Of a DNA stretch of 64,000 nucleotides, positions 54,607-62,825 are shown one piece after another. Made by a program: the position numbers and the translations under genes. Below the pieces are notes generated by a model. The model was given only the letters and a program-made list of their open reading frames with translations, ran no database searches and had not been told where the DNA came from. Location: positions 1,302,001 to 1,366,000 of the forward strand of contig NZ_BPIM01000001.1 in assembly GCF_026004115.1 (NCBI RefSeq), in the 5' to 3' direction. Within the stretch, counting starts at the first letter, position 1. Each line of letters opens with the position of its first letter. The DNA is from Meiothermus sp. GTDB lineage: Bacteria; Deinococcota; Deinococci; Deinococcales; Thermaceae.

Positions 54607-55290
54607 CTACAGGCTTACCCGCACGTCCTTGCTGCCTGTATCGCCATACTCGCCCACCCGCAGCACCAACGCCTTGACCTCGGTGCCCTTGGGCACAGAA
54701 AACACCACCGCAAAGTTCAGGGCCGCCCCTGGCAGCAGGCTAAAGCCCCCACCCGTGTTAGTCCCAGCGGGGCTATCGTAGGCGATGGGCGGAAACGAGC
54801 GCCCATCAACACCGGCCAGGGCGGTGTTGCCGGGGTTGTTCACGCTCAGCGAGGGGGCCACCGTGCCCGACTGCTTGGCGTTCTTGAGCAGTCCGGTGAC
54901 CACCACCAGTTCTTCCTCGGCGCTGCGGGGCTGAATGGTCAGGTTGTTCTTGTCGAAGCGGGTGGTGTAGCTCTCCATCCGCTCCACCTTTTGAATTTGC
55001 ACCCGGAAGAGCCCGGTCAGGATCTGGTCCCCCACCTTGCCCTGGAACTGCCCGGCCAGTTGGTTGGCCCCGCCCGCAGCGCGAATCTCGTAGCCGCCCT
55101 GCACCTTGACCACCGTCTGGCCCAGGGCCTTGGCCACGTCGGCCAGCGGCACGTAGGCGGTGCCCTGCACCACGATCACCCGCGTAGAGGCCACCTGCCC
55201 GTTCAGGATGAGCCGTTGGGCGCTCTGGGCCAGCGCCAAGAGCGAGAGGCCCAGCGCCAGTACCAGGACTATTTTCCAAAGCTGATGCAT
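54607..55290 (-). CDS. Secreted stalk-domain protein B (copper-amine-oxidase-N-like)
   Basis: A 227-aa protein with a signal peptide (IVLVLALGLSLLALAQS), a stalk domain (RLILNGQVASTRVIVVQGTA, YVPLADVAKALGQTVVKV) and a beta-rich second half. It is a paralogue of the protein at 49819. GGAGGAAAAC precedes the ATG at 55290, 9 bp after the upstream gene. It is the last gene of the subtilisin operon. Confidence 0.75.
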   Translation of the reverse strand: MHQLWKIVLVLALGLSLLALAQSAQRLILNGQVASTRVIVVQGTAYVPLADVAKALGQTVVKVQGGYEIRAAGGANQLAGQFQGKVGDQILTGLFRVQIQKVERMESYTTRFDKNNLTIQPRSAEEELVVVTGLLKNAKQSGTVAPSLSVNNPGNTALAGVDGRSFPPIAYDSPAGTNTGGGFSLLPGAALNFAVVFSVPKGTEVKALVLRVGEYGDTGSKDVRVSL

Positions 55291-55299
55291 GTTTTCCTC

Positions 55300-55833
55300 C
55301 TACTTGAACTTCTTTACCCGTTCAATGACGGCCAGGGCCCACTTGCGGTAGCTCTCGGGATCCATGCTGCTATGGGTGAGCAAAAAAGCATACTCGCGGT
55401 AACGGAAGGCCAGGCTGAAGACTGGCTGGCTCTGGTCGCTGCGAAACAGCCCGGCTTCGTCCCCCACGTTCAGGCCCACCCAGCTGGGGGCCCCCTTGCG
55501 GATTCCCCCCAGCCAGTGCTGGGCCCCCTGAGGGCTGCTGCGGAAGTATTGCAGTTGGATGACCCCACCGGAGGACAGGTTCTGAATGCAGTAGGACATG
55601 GGCTGTACCGAGCCGATGGCCTGCGCCATGGCCTGGGCCTCGGCCTGGCCGCCGCTGCCGCTCAGGGGCTTGCCATCCTGCAAAATGCCTTCGTTGCTCA
55701 TCACAAAGCCCAACGAGCCCAGGGCGTTGGGGGTGTTATTGGCATTGAAAATGCCCATCAGGTAGCAGGGGTGGGGGTCTTTCTGGGCCAGGGCAAAGCC
55801 AAGCAACAAAGCTATAAACCAGAATCTGCGCAT
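55300..55833 (-). CDS. Secreted protein of unknown function
   Basis: A 177-aa protein with a signal peptide (FWFIALLLGFALAQ). The mature part has two cysteines (HPCYLMGIF and MSYCIQNL) that may pair and a mixed alpha/beta pattern (YREYAFLLTHSSMDPESYRK). No family is recognised. It sits between the subtilisin-like protease and stalk protein B in one operon, 16 bp after the protease gene. Confidence 0.65.
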   Translation of the reverse strand: MRRFWFIALLLGFALAQKDPHPCYLMGIFNANNTPNALGSLGFVMSNEGILQDGKPLSGSGGQAEAQAMAQAIGSVQPMSYCIQNLSSGGVIQLQYFRSSPQGAQHWLGGIRKGAPSWVGLNVGDEAGLFRSDQSQPVFSLAFRYREYAFLLTHSSMDPESYRKWALAVIERVKKFK

Positions 55834-55849
55834 GATGATCCTCCCTTAT

Positions 55850-58447
55850 CTACGGCCCGCCCACGCCCAGTTGCAGGTTGTAGGGCACCAGTGGCAGGCG
55901 CACCGAGCCATCGGCAAACTCACCTGTGCGTACCACCTCCACCACGTACTGGACAGCGGGCAGGCTGCTCAGGTCTATACGCTCGCCTTCGGGCCCACCC
56001 CCTGGGGTGCTGAAAGGCTGGCCCTCGGCCACCTTGTTGCCGCTCAGGTTGTAGAGGTTGAGATGGAGGCCCTCGCCACCGAGCTGAATGTTGCGGATGT
56101 CCACGTTGCGCTCGAAGATGAAGCCCTCTCGCACCCCTTTGAGATAGCGCAGACCGGGGTCGCCAGGGTTAATCCACCATAGGTTAAGCGAGCCAAAGAT
56201 GGTGATCAGGGGGGGTATGGGAGGGCTGAAGGCGCCCAAGCCAAAGGCATATTTGCCCACCTCGCCCGCGCTGGCCGAAACCTTAACAGTATAGGTCGCG
56301 GTGCCGTTGGGGAAGGTGTAGACCGGCAGGCTACTGCAATCCGGGCCGGTGTAGCCCACAAACACCTCGTTGTTGCCCCCGTCGAAGATACGCACCGTGA
56401 GGGGGATATCGGTGGAGAGGATGTTGAAGATAAAAGGCTTGGAGCTGCTGGCGGTGGCGGTGAAGCTGTAGTAGTCCACGTCGTTGCTCACGTGCAGGGT
56501 AGCGCTGTAGCTGCCCTGGCCCACGTTGCGGGCAGTGTTGCCGGTCTCGTTGGGCTCCAAGGCATCGGGGTCAAGCGAAATGGACTGTCGCGTGAAGGAG
56601 AAGTTGTAGGGCAATCGGGCCAGCGCCGAGAGGGTCAGCAGCGCATTTCCCGGTGGGATGTCCATAATCAAAGTACGCCCGTTTGCCCCGGTCTTGTCGC
56701 TGATGAGCTGGGTATCGCCGCAGCCCGACTCCTTCACCAGTCCATTGCCCAGCCCAAGCTTGCCCAGCCCATTGGGGTAGTCGAAGATGAATTTGACCCG
56801 GCTGTAGCCCGGGGCGTTCACCCGGTAGACGTCCTTATCGGCCCCGTTGTGCAGGCTAAGGTCGTAGGTGGTGCCGGGGGTGGGGGTAGTGGCCTGGGCC
56901 GGGGTGTTGTTGGGCTCGAGCCGATCCGGATTCAAAAAATTCCCCGCCGCCTGGAGCACCGCCGCAAAGGCGTTCACGTAATAGTTCACCTTGGGGTCGG
57001 GCGAGTTGTTGTAGCCGGCCTGTTGCAGGATGTCCCTGACCTGGTCGGAGGTGAGGGCGGGGTTGTAGGCCCGCATCATGGCGGCGATCCCGGCGATGAA
57101 GGGTGTGGAAGCGCTGGTGCCGCCGAAGGTGGCGAGGCCCAGGGGGAGATTTTCTCCATAGATGGCACGAATGTTGGTAGGAGCCCAGATGTCTATGTGG
57201 GGCCCGTAGTTGGAATAGCCGATGGCGGTGTTGCTGTTGTTTGCCAGCGCCCCCACGCAGATTACCCCGTTCAGTTTGCAGGGTACCGCATTGGCATTCT
57301 TTCCCTCGTTTCCTGCCGAGGCTACCAGCACCCGGCCCGCTGCCAGAGCATCTTCAAAGGCGTTGTAGAACCCAGTGACCTCGTACGCCAGATTAGCAAA
57401 GTCACACCACGGGTCTACGCTACAAATTCCAAAGCTCATCGAGATTACGTCGGCTCCCCAGCCGATAGCTGAGCGCACCGCATGTTTGACTTGATAGAGG
57501 TCGGCGCTGGTCTTGAACAAAATGGGGTCGGCCACCTGCCCCCCCGTTCCCGCAGCGCCGGTACCGTTGTTCAACACCGAGAGGGCCACACTCGCTGCAC
57601 CCGTGCCGTGCCAGGGGCATGCACCTCCACCACAACTCCAGGGGTTGGTTCCACCAGCGTTGTAGTCGCTGTCCACAAAGTCGTACTGCAGGGGGGTGGT
57701 GGGGAAGTCGGCAATTAGGTTGTTGTTCGCGCCGTCAAGCCAGAAGCCGCCGTCAATGATGGCGATGCGGGGTCTGCGTGGCACGCCCCTGGCGGCTACG
57801 AACTGCCAGGCCCGCACCACGTTGGCCCGGCTGCCGGTGTCGCCGAACTCGGCCCAGGCAAAGGCGTTGTTGTTGCTCCCCTCGTTGGTTTGCAGGAGCA
57901 CGGTATCGCCCGGTGCGTCGCCCTGCCCCACGAAGTTCGCGCTCGCACCCTGTCCGTTCGCTAAAGCGCGGGCTACCAGGGCCAGCAGCTTGGCCCCGCC
58001 GTCGCTGGAAATTTTGAAGGTGCCGCCCAATCCGGCCTTTTCGGCATCGGCCTTAAAGGTGGCAACATCCAGCTTGCTGGGGTCTATCTTGACCAGGTAC
58101 TCGGTGGGCGTGGCGTACTTGGGCTCGAGGGTGATGCCGGAGCCGGGTGGAGGCGTGGGCACCGCGTTGTTGGCCAGCACCACCCCACCGTAGCGGTTCA
58201 AAAAGTCTTGCAGTTCGCCCTGGTTTTTGGGCGAGAGGATTACCTCGTTGAGAACGAAGGTAGCTTTGTTGCCCTGCTCATCCGCCACCGCAGCCAGCGG
58301 GCGCGGCCCCTGAGGGCCGTCGGGGAGGCTGGCGGGCTCGGGCTGCACGGTGGGGTCTACGGTGTAGTTGAAGGTTACGTTGGGGGGGCCGTTGCGTCCG
58401 CAAGCGGCCAGCCATACCAGTAACAGAATCCAGACCAGATGCTTCAT
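55850..58447 (-). CDS. Subtilisin-like (S8 family) serine protease lipoprotein
   Basis: An 865-aa protein with a lipoprotein signal (WILLLVWLAACG). After a pro-region (about residues 50-200) comes the peptidase domain with the triad Asp in RIAIIDGGFW, His in CPWHGTGAASV and Ser in FGGTSASTPFIAG. Beyond it are two PPC-type beta domains (DRLEPNNTPAQATT, DALEPNETGNTARNVGQG) and a beta-rich C-terminus. It likely acts on the cell surface. The gene starts 15 bp after the 58-aa gene and heads a series of secreted proteins. Confidence 0.92.
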   Translation of the reverse strand: MKHLVWILLLVWLAACGRNGPPNVTFNYTVDPTVQPEPASLPDGPQGPRPLAAVADEQGNKATFVLNEVILSPKNQGELQDFLNRYGGVVLANNAVPTPPPGSGITLEPKYATPTEYLVKIDPSKLDVATFKADAEKAGLGGTFKISSDGGAKLLALVARALANGQGASANFVGQGDAPGDTVLLQTNEGSNNNAFAWAEFGDTGSRANVVRAWQFVAARGVPRRPRIAIIDGGFWLDGANNNLIADFPTTPLQYDFVDSDYNAGGTNPWSCGGGACPWHGTGAASVALSVLNNGTGAAGTGGQVADPILFKTSADLYQVKHAVRSAIGWGADVISMSFGICSVDPWCDFANLAYEVTGFYNAFEDALAAGRVLVASAGNEGKNANAVPCKLNGVICVGALANNSNTAIGYSNYGPHIDIWAPTNIRAIYGENLPLGLATFGGTSASTPFIAGIAAMMRAYNPALTSDQVRDILQQAGYNNSPDPKVNYYVNAFAAVLQAAGNFLNPDRLEPNNTPAQATTPTPGTTYDLSLHNGADKDVYRVNAPGYSRVKFIFDYPNGLGKLGLGNGLVKESGCGDTQLISDKTGANGRTLIMDIPPGNALLTLSALARLPYNFSFTRQSISLDPDALEPNETGNTARNVGQGSYSATLHVSNDVDYYSFTATASSSKPFIFNILSTDIPLTVRIFDGGNNEVFVGYTGPDCSSLPVYTFPNGTATYTVKVSASAGEVGKYAFGLGAFSPPIPPLITIFGSLNLWWINPGDPGLRYLKGVREGFIFERNVDIRNIQLGGEGLHLNLYNLSGNKVAEGQPFSTPGGGPEGERIDLSSLPAVQYVVEVVRTGEFADGSVRLPLVPYNLQLGVGGP

Positions 58448-58462
58448 GCGTTCTCCTTTCGG

Positions 58463-58639
58463 TTAGCGCAGGCCCTCCAAAGGCGGTTTGAGCTGGGCCT
58501 CGAGCCAGGCCACCAGTTCCAGGGGACTCTCGAACTCGAGCACCTCCCCCGCCCGCTCGAGACGGGCCTGCCAGGGGTGGGTTTCGTCCGGCGGCTGCAC
58601 GATGAGCCGGTACTCGCGTTTGCTTTCGTCTTCATCCAC
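58463..58639 (-). CDS. Small acidic protein at the head of the S8 protease operon
   Basis: A 58-aa frame with GTG start at 58639 and an excellent ribosome site (AAGGAGGTG, 5 nt spacing). The product is acidic with a repeating pattern (REYRLIVQPPDETHPWQARL, EFESPLELVAWLEAQ). It ends 15 bp before the protease gene. The function is unknown; the position suggests a cytoplasmic partner or a leader cistron. Confidence 0.7.
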   Translation of the reverse strand: MDEDESKREYRLIVQPPDETHPWQARLERAGEVLEFESPLELVAWLEAQLKPPLEGLR

Positions 58640-58661
58640 GCCTCACCTCCTTGTGTGGGCC

Positions 58662-58697
58662 ACCTTAGCAGGGGGGGCGTGGCAAGGGCGTGGCAAG
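58662..58697 (-). promoter_or_regulatory. SARP-type 11-bp direct repeats and -10 of the S8 protease operon
   Basis: On the minus strand CTTGCCACGCC occurs twice in exact tandem (58687-58697 and 58676-58686). Eight bases later is TAAGGT (58662-58667), a usable -10, then the ribosome site and GTG. Direct repeats with 11-bp period ending 8 bp before the -10 are the known layout of SARP activator sites. An inverted half site (GTGGCAAG, minus strand) is at 58705-58712. Confidence 0.65.
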
Positions 58698-58952
58698 ACT
58701 CAACCTTGCCACAAAAGCGCACAAGCGCTTATCAGGGTTCAAGCACTAAACAAAAGCCTTCCGGGTCTTCTGGAGCGGTTCCCACGAATAGTCGGTACGG
58801 CGGTTTTTGCCGCACCGACTACAATACGACGCACCGTGTGCGTCGTATTGGTGGGAAACGTGATGGAGAACTGCTTCAGGAGGCCTCACCTATTCAGGGC
58901 ACGCTCGAACATCTTGGATAGCACATCTTTCAGGTTCGCGTTGGAAGTGTTA
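58698..58952. other. Spacer with paired hairpins upstream of the S8 operon
   Basis: No gene is seen. The main content is two adjacent hairpins (58789-58850) enclosed by a pairing GGTTCCCAC (58777-58785) with GTGGGAAAC (58851-58859). Confidence 0.5.
58777..58859 (-). other. Three-way-junction structure: two hairpins within an outer stem
   Basis: Hairpin 1: TAGTCGGTACGGC with GCCGCACCGACTA, 12 of 13 paired (58789-58821). Hairpin 2: CAATACGACGCAC with GTGCGTCGTATTG, 13 of 13 paired, 3-nt loop (58822-58850). The outer arms pair at 8 of 9 positions. It could be a structured RNA or a small palindromic repeat element. Confidence 0.5.
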
Positions 58953-59186
58953 TACCAGATTCGGTTAGTTCATCACCCTTTGGTGACGAACTAACCCGAC
59001 CGAAGTTATCCGCGTAGCGGAGGGCGATACCGCCCCTTGGAAGGGAGACGCTTCCTTCGCCGACCGTCAGTGAAGGGCCATCGGCCCCCGGCTAGCGCCG
59101 GTACTCAAGGGAGGGGTGTGCTCTAGGATTCAAAAAGACAGCCTCTAGTGTTTTTGGTTTTGTAAACTGTCTTTTTGAATCTGGTA
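58953..59186 (+). mobile_element. MITE copy 3, one 38-bp unit, complete
   Basis: A 234-bp element with perfectly matching ends TACCAGATTC and GAATCTGGTA, flanked by TTA on both sides (58950-58952, 59187-59189). It has the same tail and right hairpin as copy 2, nearly identical in sequence, but a single 38-bp unit. It lies between regulator 2 and the S8 operon. Confidence 0.92.
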
Positions 59187-59250
59187 TTACGTAACTAAAA
59201 ATGCTCTGGAGCGCTTTTATTTTCGCTCTGAAGTTATAGGGCGGCTTGAT

Positions 59251-62200
59251 TCAGGGAGTAACGTTTGGATGAAATGCGTACCATTGCCAGAATCCATCTT
59301 TCAGCTCCGGATACTCCTTCAGGCTCCCGGATAGGGCCTGCAAGCCCTGCTCTGCCAGGCGTTGCTGGTCCAGGGCCTGGCTCAAATCCCCCCGGGCACG
59401 CATGGCCACCATCACTGCCTGGCGCAGCGAGAGCTTTTCCAGCGGGGGTATCCCTTGGACCTCCAGCAGCTCGAGGCCTTTTTGCAGGTCTTCGGGGGAA
59501 ACCCGCCCCAGCCGGGCCTGGGCCCAAAGCCGAACGCTCCAGAGTTGCGAGGTGGTGGTGGGGTCGTCGGAGTGTGCATCCTGCACGGCCTGCAAAGCCA
59601 ATGCCGGTTGGTTCAGCTTCAGCCGGGCCAGCCCTTCCACCCAGGACATGCGCGGGGGGTTCAGAAAGTCGGATAGGCGGGGCTCCTGGGAGAGCCGCTC
59701 GAGCCGCTTTAGGGCCTGTTCGGGCTGCCCCAGCGAGACCTCGCAGCGGGCCAGGTGGGTCTCGACCCAGGGCACTCGGCCCCACAGCCCCAGTTCCCGT
59801 GTGGACTCGGCCGCGGAGGCCAGCATGGCCGCCGCCTCGGCGGGCCGGCCCAGCCAGTGCAGGTCGTCGGCCAGCACCACCTGGTAGAACAGGGCGTCGG
59901 CCTGGTGCCCGCTTTGCTGGCTGAGTTCCAGGGCCTGGGATACCGCCCGGTAAGCGGCCCCCAGCGCCCCTCGGTACCAGTGCACCAGGCTCAGGTTGTT
60001 GAGAAACTTGGCCTCCATCTCGGGGTTTTGCGGCTCGCGGGCGCTTTGCAGGCCCTCCTCGAGGGGGCCCAGGGCGGCCTCGAAGTTGCTGCGCTGGTAG
60101 TGGATGGCAAACAGGTTCAAAAGGGCATAGCGCAGCAGGGTCACGTCCCCTATCTCCCTGGCCTCGGCAATGGCCTGTTCGGCCAGCTGCACCGCCTGCT
60201 CGTAGTGTCCCTGGGCCGCGGTGAAGGTGGCGGCGTTTTGCAGGGCGTTGTTCTGCCCGGTGCGGCTGCCCAGGGCCTGGGCCAGGCTTCGCTCGGCTTC
60301 GGTGTAGCGCAGGGCGGTTTCCAGGTGGCCCTGGCGGTAGGCGAAAATGCTCAGCCAGTCGTAAATGTCCAGAGTAAGAAGATCCTGCGGCAGGTGGGTA
60401 AGGGCCTGTTGTAAACGGGATTCGGCGGCCCTGAGATCGCCCATCGCCGCCAGGGCCCGGCCCCCCAGATAATGCGCCTGGCCCGATAGCGCAGGAGGCA
60501 GAGGCTGGTCTTGCAGCGCCAAGTTCGCCTGCTGCAAGGCTTCGGCGTACCGTGCGGAAAGCAGGTGGAGCTCGGCCCAGCCCAGCCGGGTTTCGGCTTG
60601 CAAGGCGGTATCTCCCAGTTGTGAGGCCAGTTGTTGCATGTGGCTTAGCGCCTCGGCCCAGGGGACGCGTTCGTCCAGGGTTTTCCAGAGCCGGGCCTGT
60701 TCGCGCCGAATTTCGAAGGCCACCCGGCCCTCTGCGCCGTCTGCCAGGGCTTTCTGGTACTGCTCGAGGGCCTCCCGGTGGGCATAGATCCGCACCGCGG
60801 CCTCGGCGGCCCGGATGCGCCAGGGGATGGCCGCTTGAGGTTTTCCACCTTCCTCCCAGTGCTCGGCAATGCGGGCGGGGTTGCCGCTTTGCCTTTCTAA
60901 GCCCTGGGCCAGCTTGCGATGCAACAACTGCCTGCGCTGGGCACCCAAACCCTCCCGGATCGAGCGCCGCACCAGATCGTGGCTAAAGGCGTAGCCGGGC
61001 CCCTGCGGCTGGAGCAGATTCGCAGCCAGGGCTTGCTCCAGGGCCTCCAGGCTCTCCCACTCCGAAAGGGCGGTGGCCCCTTCCAACTCTTCCAGGCCAA
61101 AACCATCGCCCGTCAGGCTGGCCGCCTCCAGAAGCCGCTGGGGTGCAGCCCCCAGCCCCTGCAGGCGGCGGGCCACCGCTTCCTGCACCGAGGCGGGCAA
61201 AGGCAGCTCGCGATAGTCCCTGGTCTCCTGGTCGTAGGGGGTGCGCCAGCCCTCGGGGCCCACCTGCAGCGCCCCCGACTCGAACAAAGCTTTGAGGGTT
61301 TCCAGTACGAACAGCGGGTTGCCCCCGGTGGCCTGGTGCAGGCGCTGGGTGAAGCGAATCGCGCCGCTCGAGCCCGATAAGGCCCGCACCAGCCGCAGGA
61401 GGTCGGTCTCAGAGAGCGGCTTCAGCTCAATCAGGATGGCCTGACCCTGAAGGACCTGTTGCTGGATGGTCTGCAGGATGAGGGGGTTCAGCTCTTCCCG
61501 CCGGAAGGCCACCAGAGGGTGCAGCACCCCCTCGGGCAGCAGCCGCCCCAGGGCGTAGGCGGCCACCTCGTTGCTGGCGGCATCCTGCACGAACTGCAAG
61601 TCGTCGGTCACGATGCTCCGCACGCCTCGCCGCCCCAGGGCCCGGATCACCTCGGTGATGGCCTCCAACAGACGCAGCTTGCCCTCCGGGGTGGTGATGG
61701 GAGGTGGCGCATCTTCCAGCTCGGGCACAAGCCGGGCAAGCTCCCGCCGTGCCCAGGGGGGAAGCTCCAGGCCGGGAAACTGGGCCAAGGACTGGCGAAT
61801 GGCCCGGGTGTAGAAGGCGTAGGGGATGCCGCTATCGCCGGGCTGGGCTTGCAGGAGAAACAAGGGGCCCTTGTGCCTGGCAAACTCCTGCATCAGCCGG
61901 GTCTTGCCCACCCCCGCTGGCCCGCAGAGGTAGATGGCTTGCCCGGCCGCCCAGGCGGCTTCCATACGGGCCCACTCGGCCTCGCGCCCGATCAGGGGAG
62001 GGTCAAGCGCGAGGCCTATACCGGTCGGTGCAGGCGGGGGTGGGGGAGCGGCAAGGGTTCCCTGCTCGATCTGGCGGGCCAGTTCCAGGGTCTCGGGCAG
62101 CGGTTCTAGGTGTAATTCGTACCGGAGCAGATCTTTCAGCCGGGCAAAGCGGGCCAGCGCAGCCTCCCGCTCGCCCAGCAGGGCGTGCAGCCGCATGGCC

Positions 62201-62754
62201 TCGCGGTGGTGCAGTTCTTGCAGTTCGTCTTCGCGCAGGAGCCCCAGCCGCGCCGAGAGGGCCCCCCGCAGGTCGTGGGCGGCCTCGAGGCGTTCAGCTT
62301 GCCTTTGCAGGGCCTCGCGCCACAGGTGGGCCAGTTCTTCGCGCCGGGCCTCGATCCATTCGGCAAAGCCCTCCGCGCCCGAAAGCTCCAGCCCATCCAG
62401 CAACGGCCCCCGGTAGAGGGCCAGGGCGGGCTCGAGTTCCCCTTCCTTCAGATGCGCCCGGAACGCGGCCACATCGGTCTGGATAGGCCCCAGTTGCAGC
62501 ATGTCGCGGTCTGTTTGCAGCAGGGTTGCAATAGGCGTATGCCGCAGCCGGTTGAGCTCGCGCCGCAGGTTGCTCCGGGCGGTGGCCTCATCTTGCTCGC
62601 TCCAGAACAGCCCGGCCAGCTTGCTCCGGGGGGTGGGGCCTTCCAGGGCCAGATAGGCCAGCAGCCCCAACAGCTTACGCGTGGGCAGCGCCAGCGGCCT
62701 TCCCGCCTGCTCCACCACAGGCGCTCCCAGCAAACGCAGACGAACCCCGGACAT
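59251..62754 (-). CDS. SARP/LAL-type regulator: N-terminal DNA-binding and BTAD domains, P-loop ATPase, TPR
   Basis: A 1167-aa regulator with the usual order: winged helix (VRLRLLGAPVVEQAGRPLAL, LLAYLALEGPTPRSKLAGLF; residues 1-95), BTAD domain (about 95-240), a Pro-rich linker, an AAA ATPase (Walker A YLCGPAGVGKTRLMQEF at about 275; Walker B-like SIVTDDLQFV), and TPR repeats to the end. It probably binds the 11-bp repeats before the S8 operon, which lies just downstream beyond MITE copy 3. An inverted repeat GTCAT-N9-ATGAC (62783-62801) is in front of the gene and may be an operator. Confidence 0.88.
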   Translation of the reverse strand: MSGVRLRLLGAPVVEQAGRPLALPTRKLLGLLAYLALEGPTPRSKLAGLFWSEQDEATARSNLRRELNRLRHTPIATLLQTDRDMLQLGPIQTDVAAFRAHLKEGELEPALALYRGPLLDGLELSGAEGFAEWIEARREELAHLWREALQRQAERLEAAHDLRGALSARLGLLREDELQELHHREAMRLHALLGEREAALARFARLKDLLRYELHLEPLPETLELARQIEQGTLAAPPPPPAPTGIGLALDPPLIGREAEWARMEAAWAAGQAIYLCGPAGVGKTRLMQEFARHKGPLFLLQAQPGDSGIPYAFYTRAIRQSLAQFPGLELPPWARRELARLVPELEDAPPPITTPEGKLRLLEAITEVIRALGRRGVRSIVTDDLQFVQDAASNEVAAYALGRLLPEGVLHPLVAFRREELNPLILQTIQQQVLQGQAILIELKPLSETDLLRLVRALSGSSGAIRFTQRLHQATGGNPLFVLETLKALFESGALQVGPEGWRTPYDQETRDYRELPLPASVQEAVARRLQGLGAAPQRLLEAASLTGDGFGLEELEGATALSEWESLEALEQALAANLLQPQGPGYAFSHDLVRRSIREGLGAQRRQLLHRKLAQGLERQSGNPARIAEHWEEGGKPQAAIPWRIRAAEAAVRIYAHREALEQYQKALADGAEGRVAFEIRREQARLWKTLDERVPWAEALSHMQQLASQLGDTALQAETRLGWAELHLLSARYAEALQQANLALQDQPLPPALSGQAHYLGGRALAAMGDLRAAESRLQQALTHLPQDLLTLDIYDWLSIFAYRQGHLETALRYTEAERSLAQALGSRTGQNNALQNAATFTAAQGHYEQAVQLAEQAIAEAREIGDVTLLRYALLNLFAIHYQRSNFEAALGPLEEGLQSAREPQNPEMEAKFLNNLSLVHWYRGALGAAYRAVSQALELSQQSGHQADALFYQVVLADDLHWLGRPAEAAAMLASAAESTRELGLWGRVPWVETHLARCEVSLGQPEQALKRLERLSQEPRLSDFLNPPRMSWVEGLARLKLNQPALALQAVQDAHSDDPTTTSQLWSVRLWAQARLGRVSPEDLQKGLELLEVQGIPPLEKLSLRQAVMVAMRARGDLSQALDQQRLAEQGLQALSGSLKEYPELKDGFWQWYAFHPNVTP

Positions 62755-62782
62755 AGTTTGTTTTCAGGATAACCCACACGAC

Positions 62783-62801
62783 GTCATGAAGCTGTTATGA
62801 C
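62783..62801 (-). promoter_or_regulatory. Possible operator before regulator 2
   Basis: GTCAT and ATGAC are separated by 9 bp, about 30 bp before the regulator start and within the 71-bp gap to the ABC-2 permease gene. No protein can be assigned. Confidence 0.3.
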
Positions 62802-62825
62802 CTGTCTCCACCATATCTGGGCTAC

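Noticed and set aside
58703-58740. AAGCGCACAAGCGCTT as a separate operator
   Set aside because: It is a short imperfect palindrome with no second copy; nothing ties it to a regulator.
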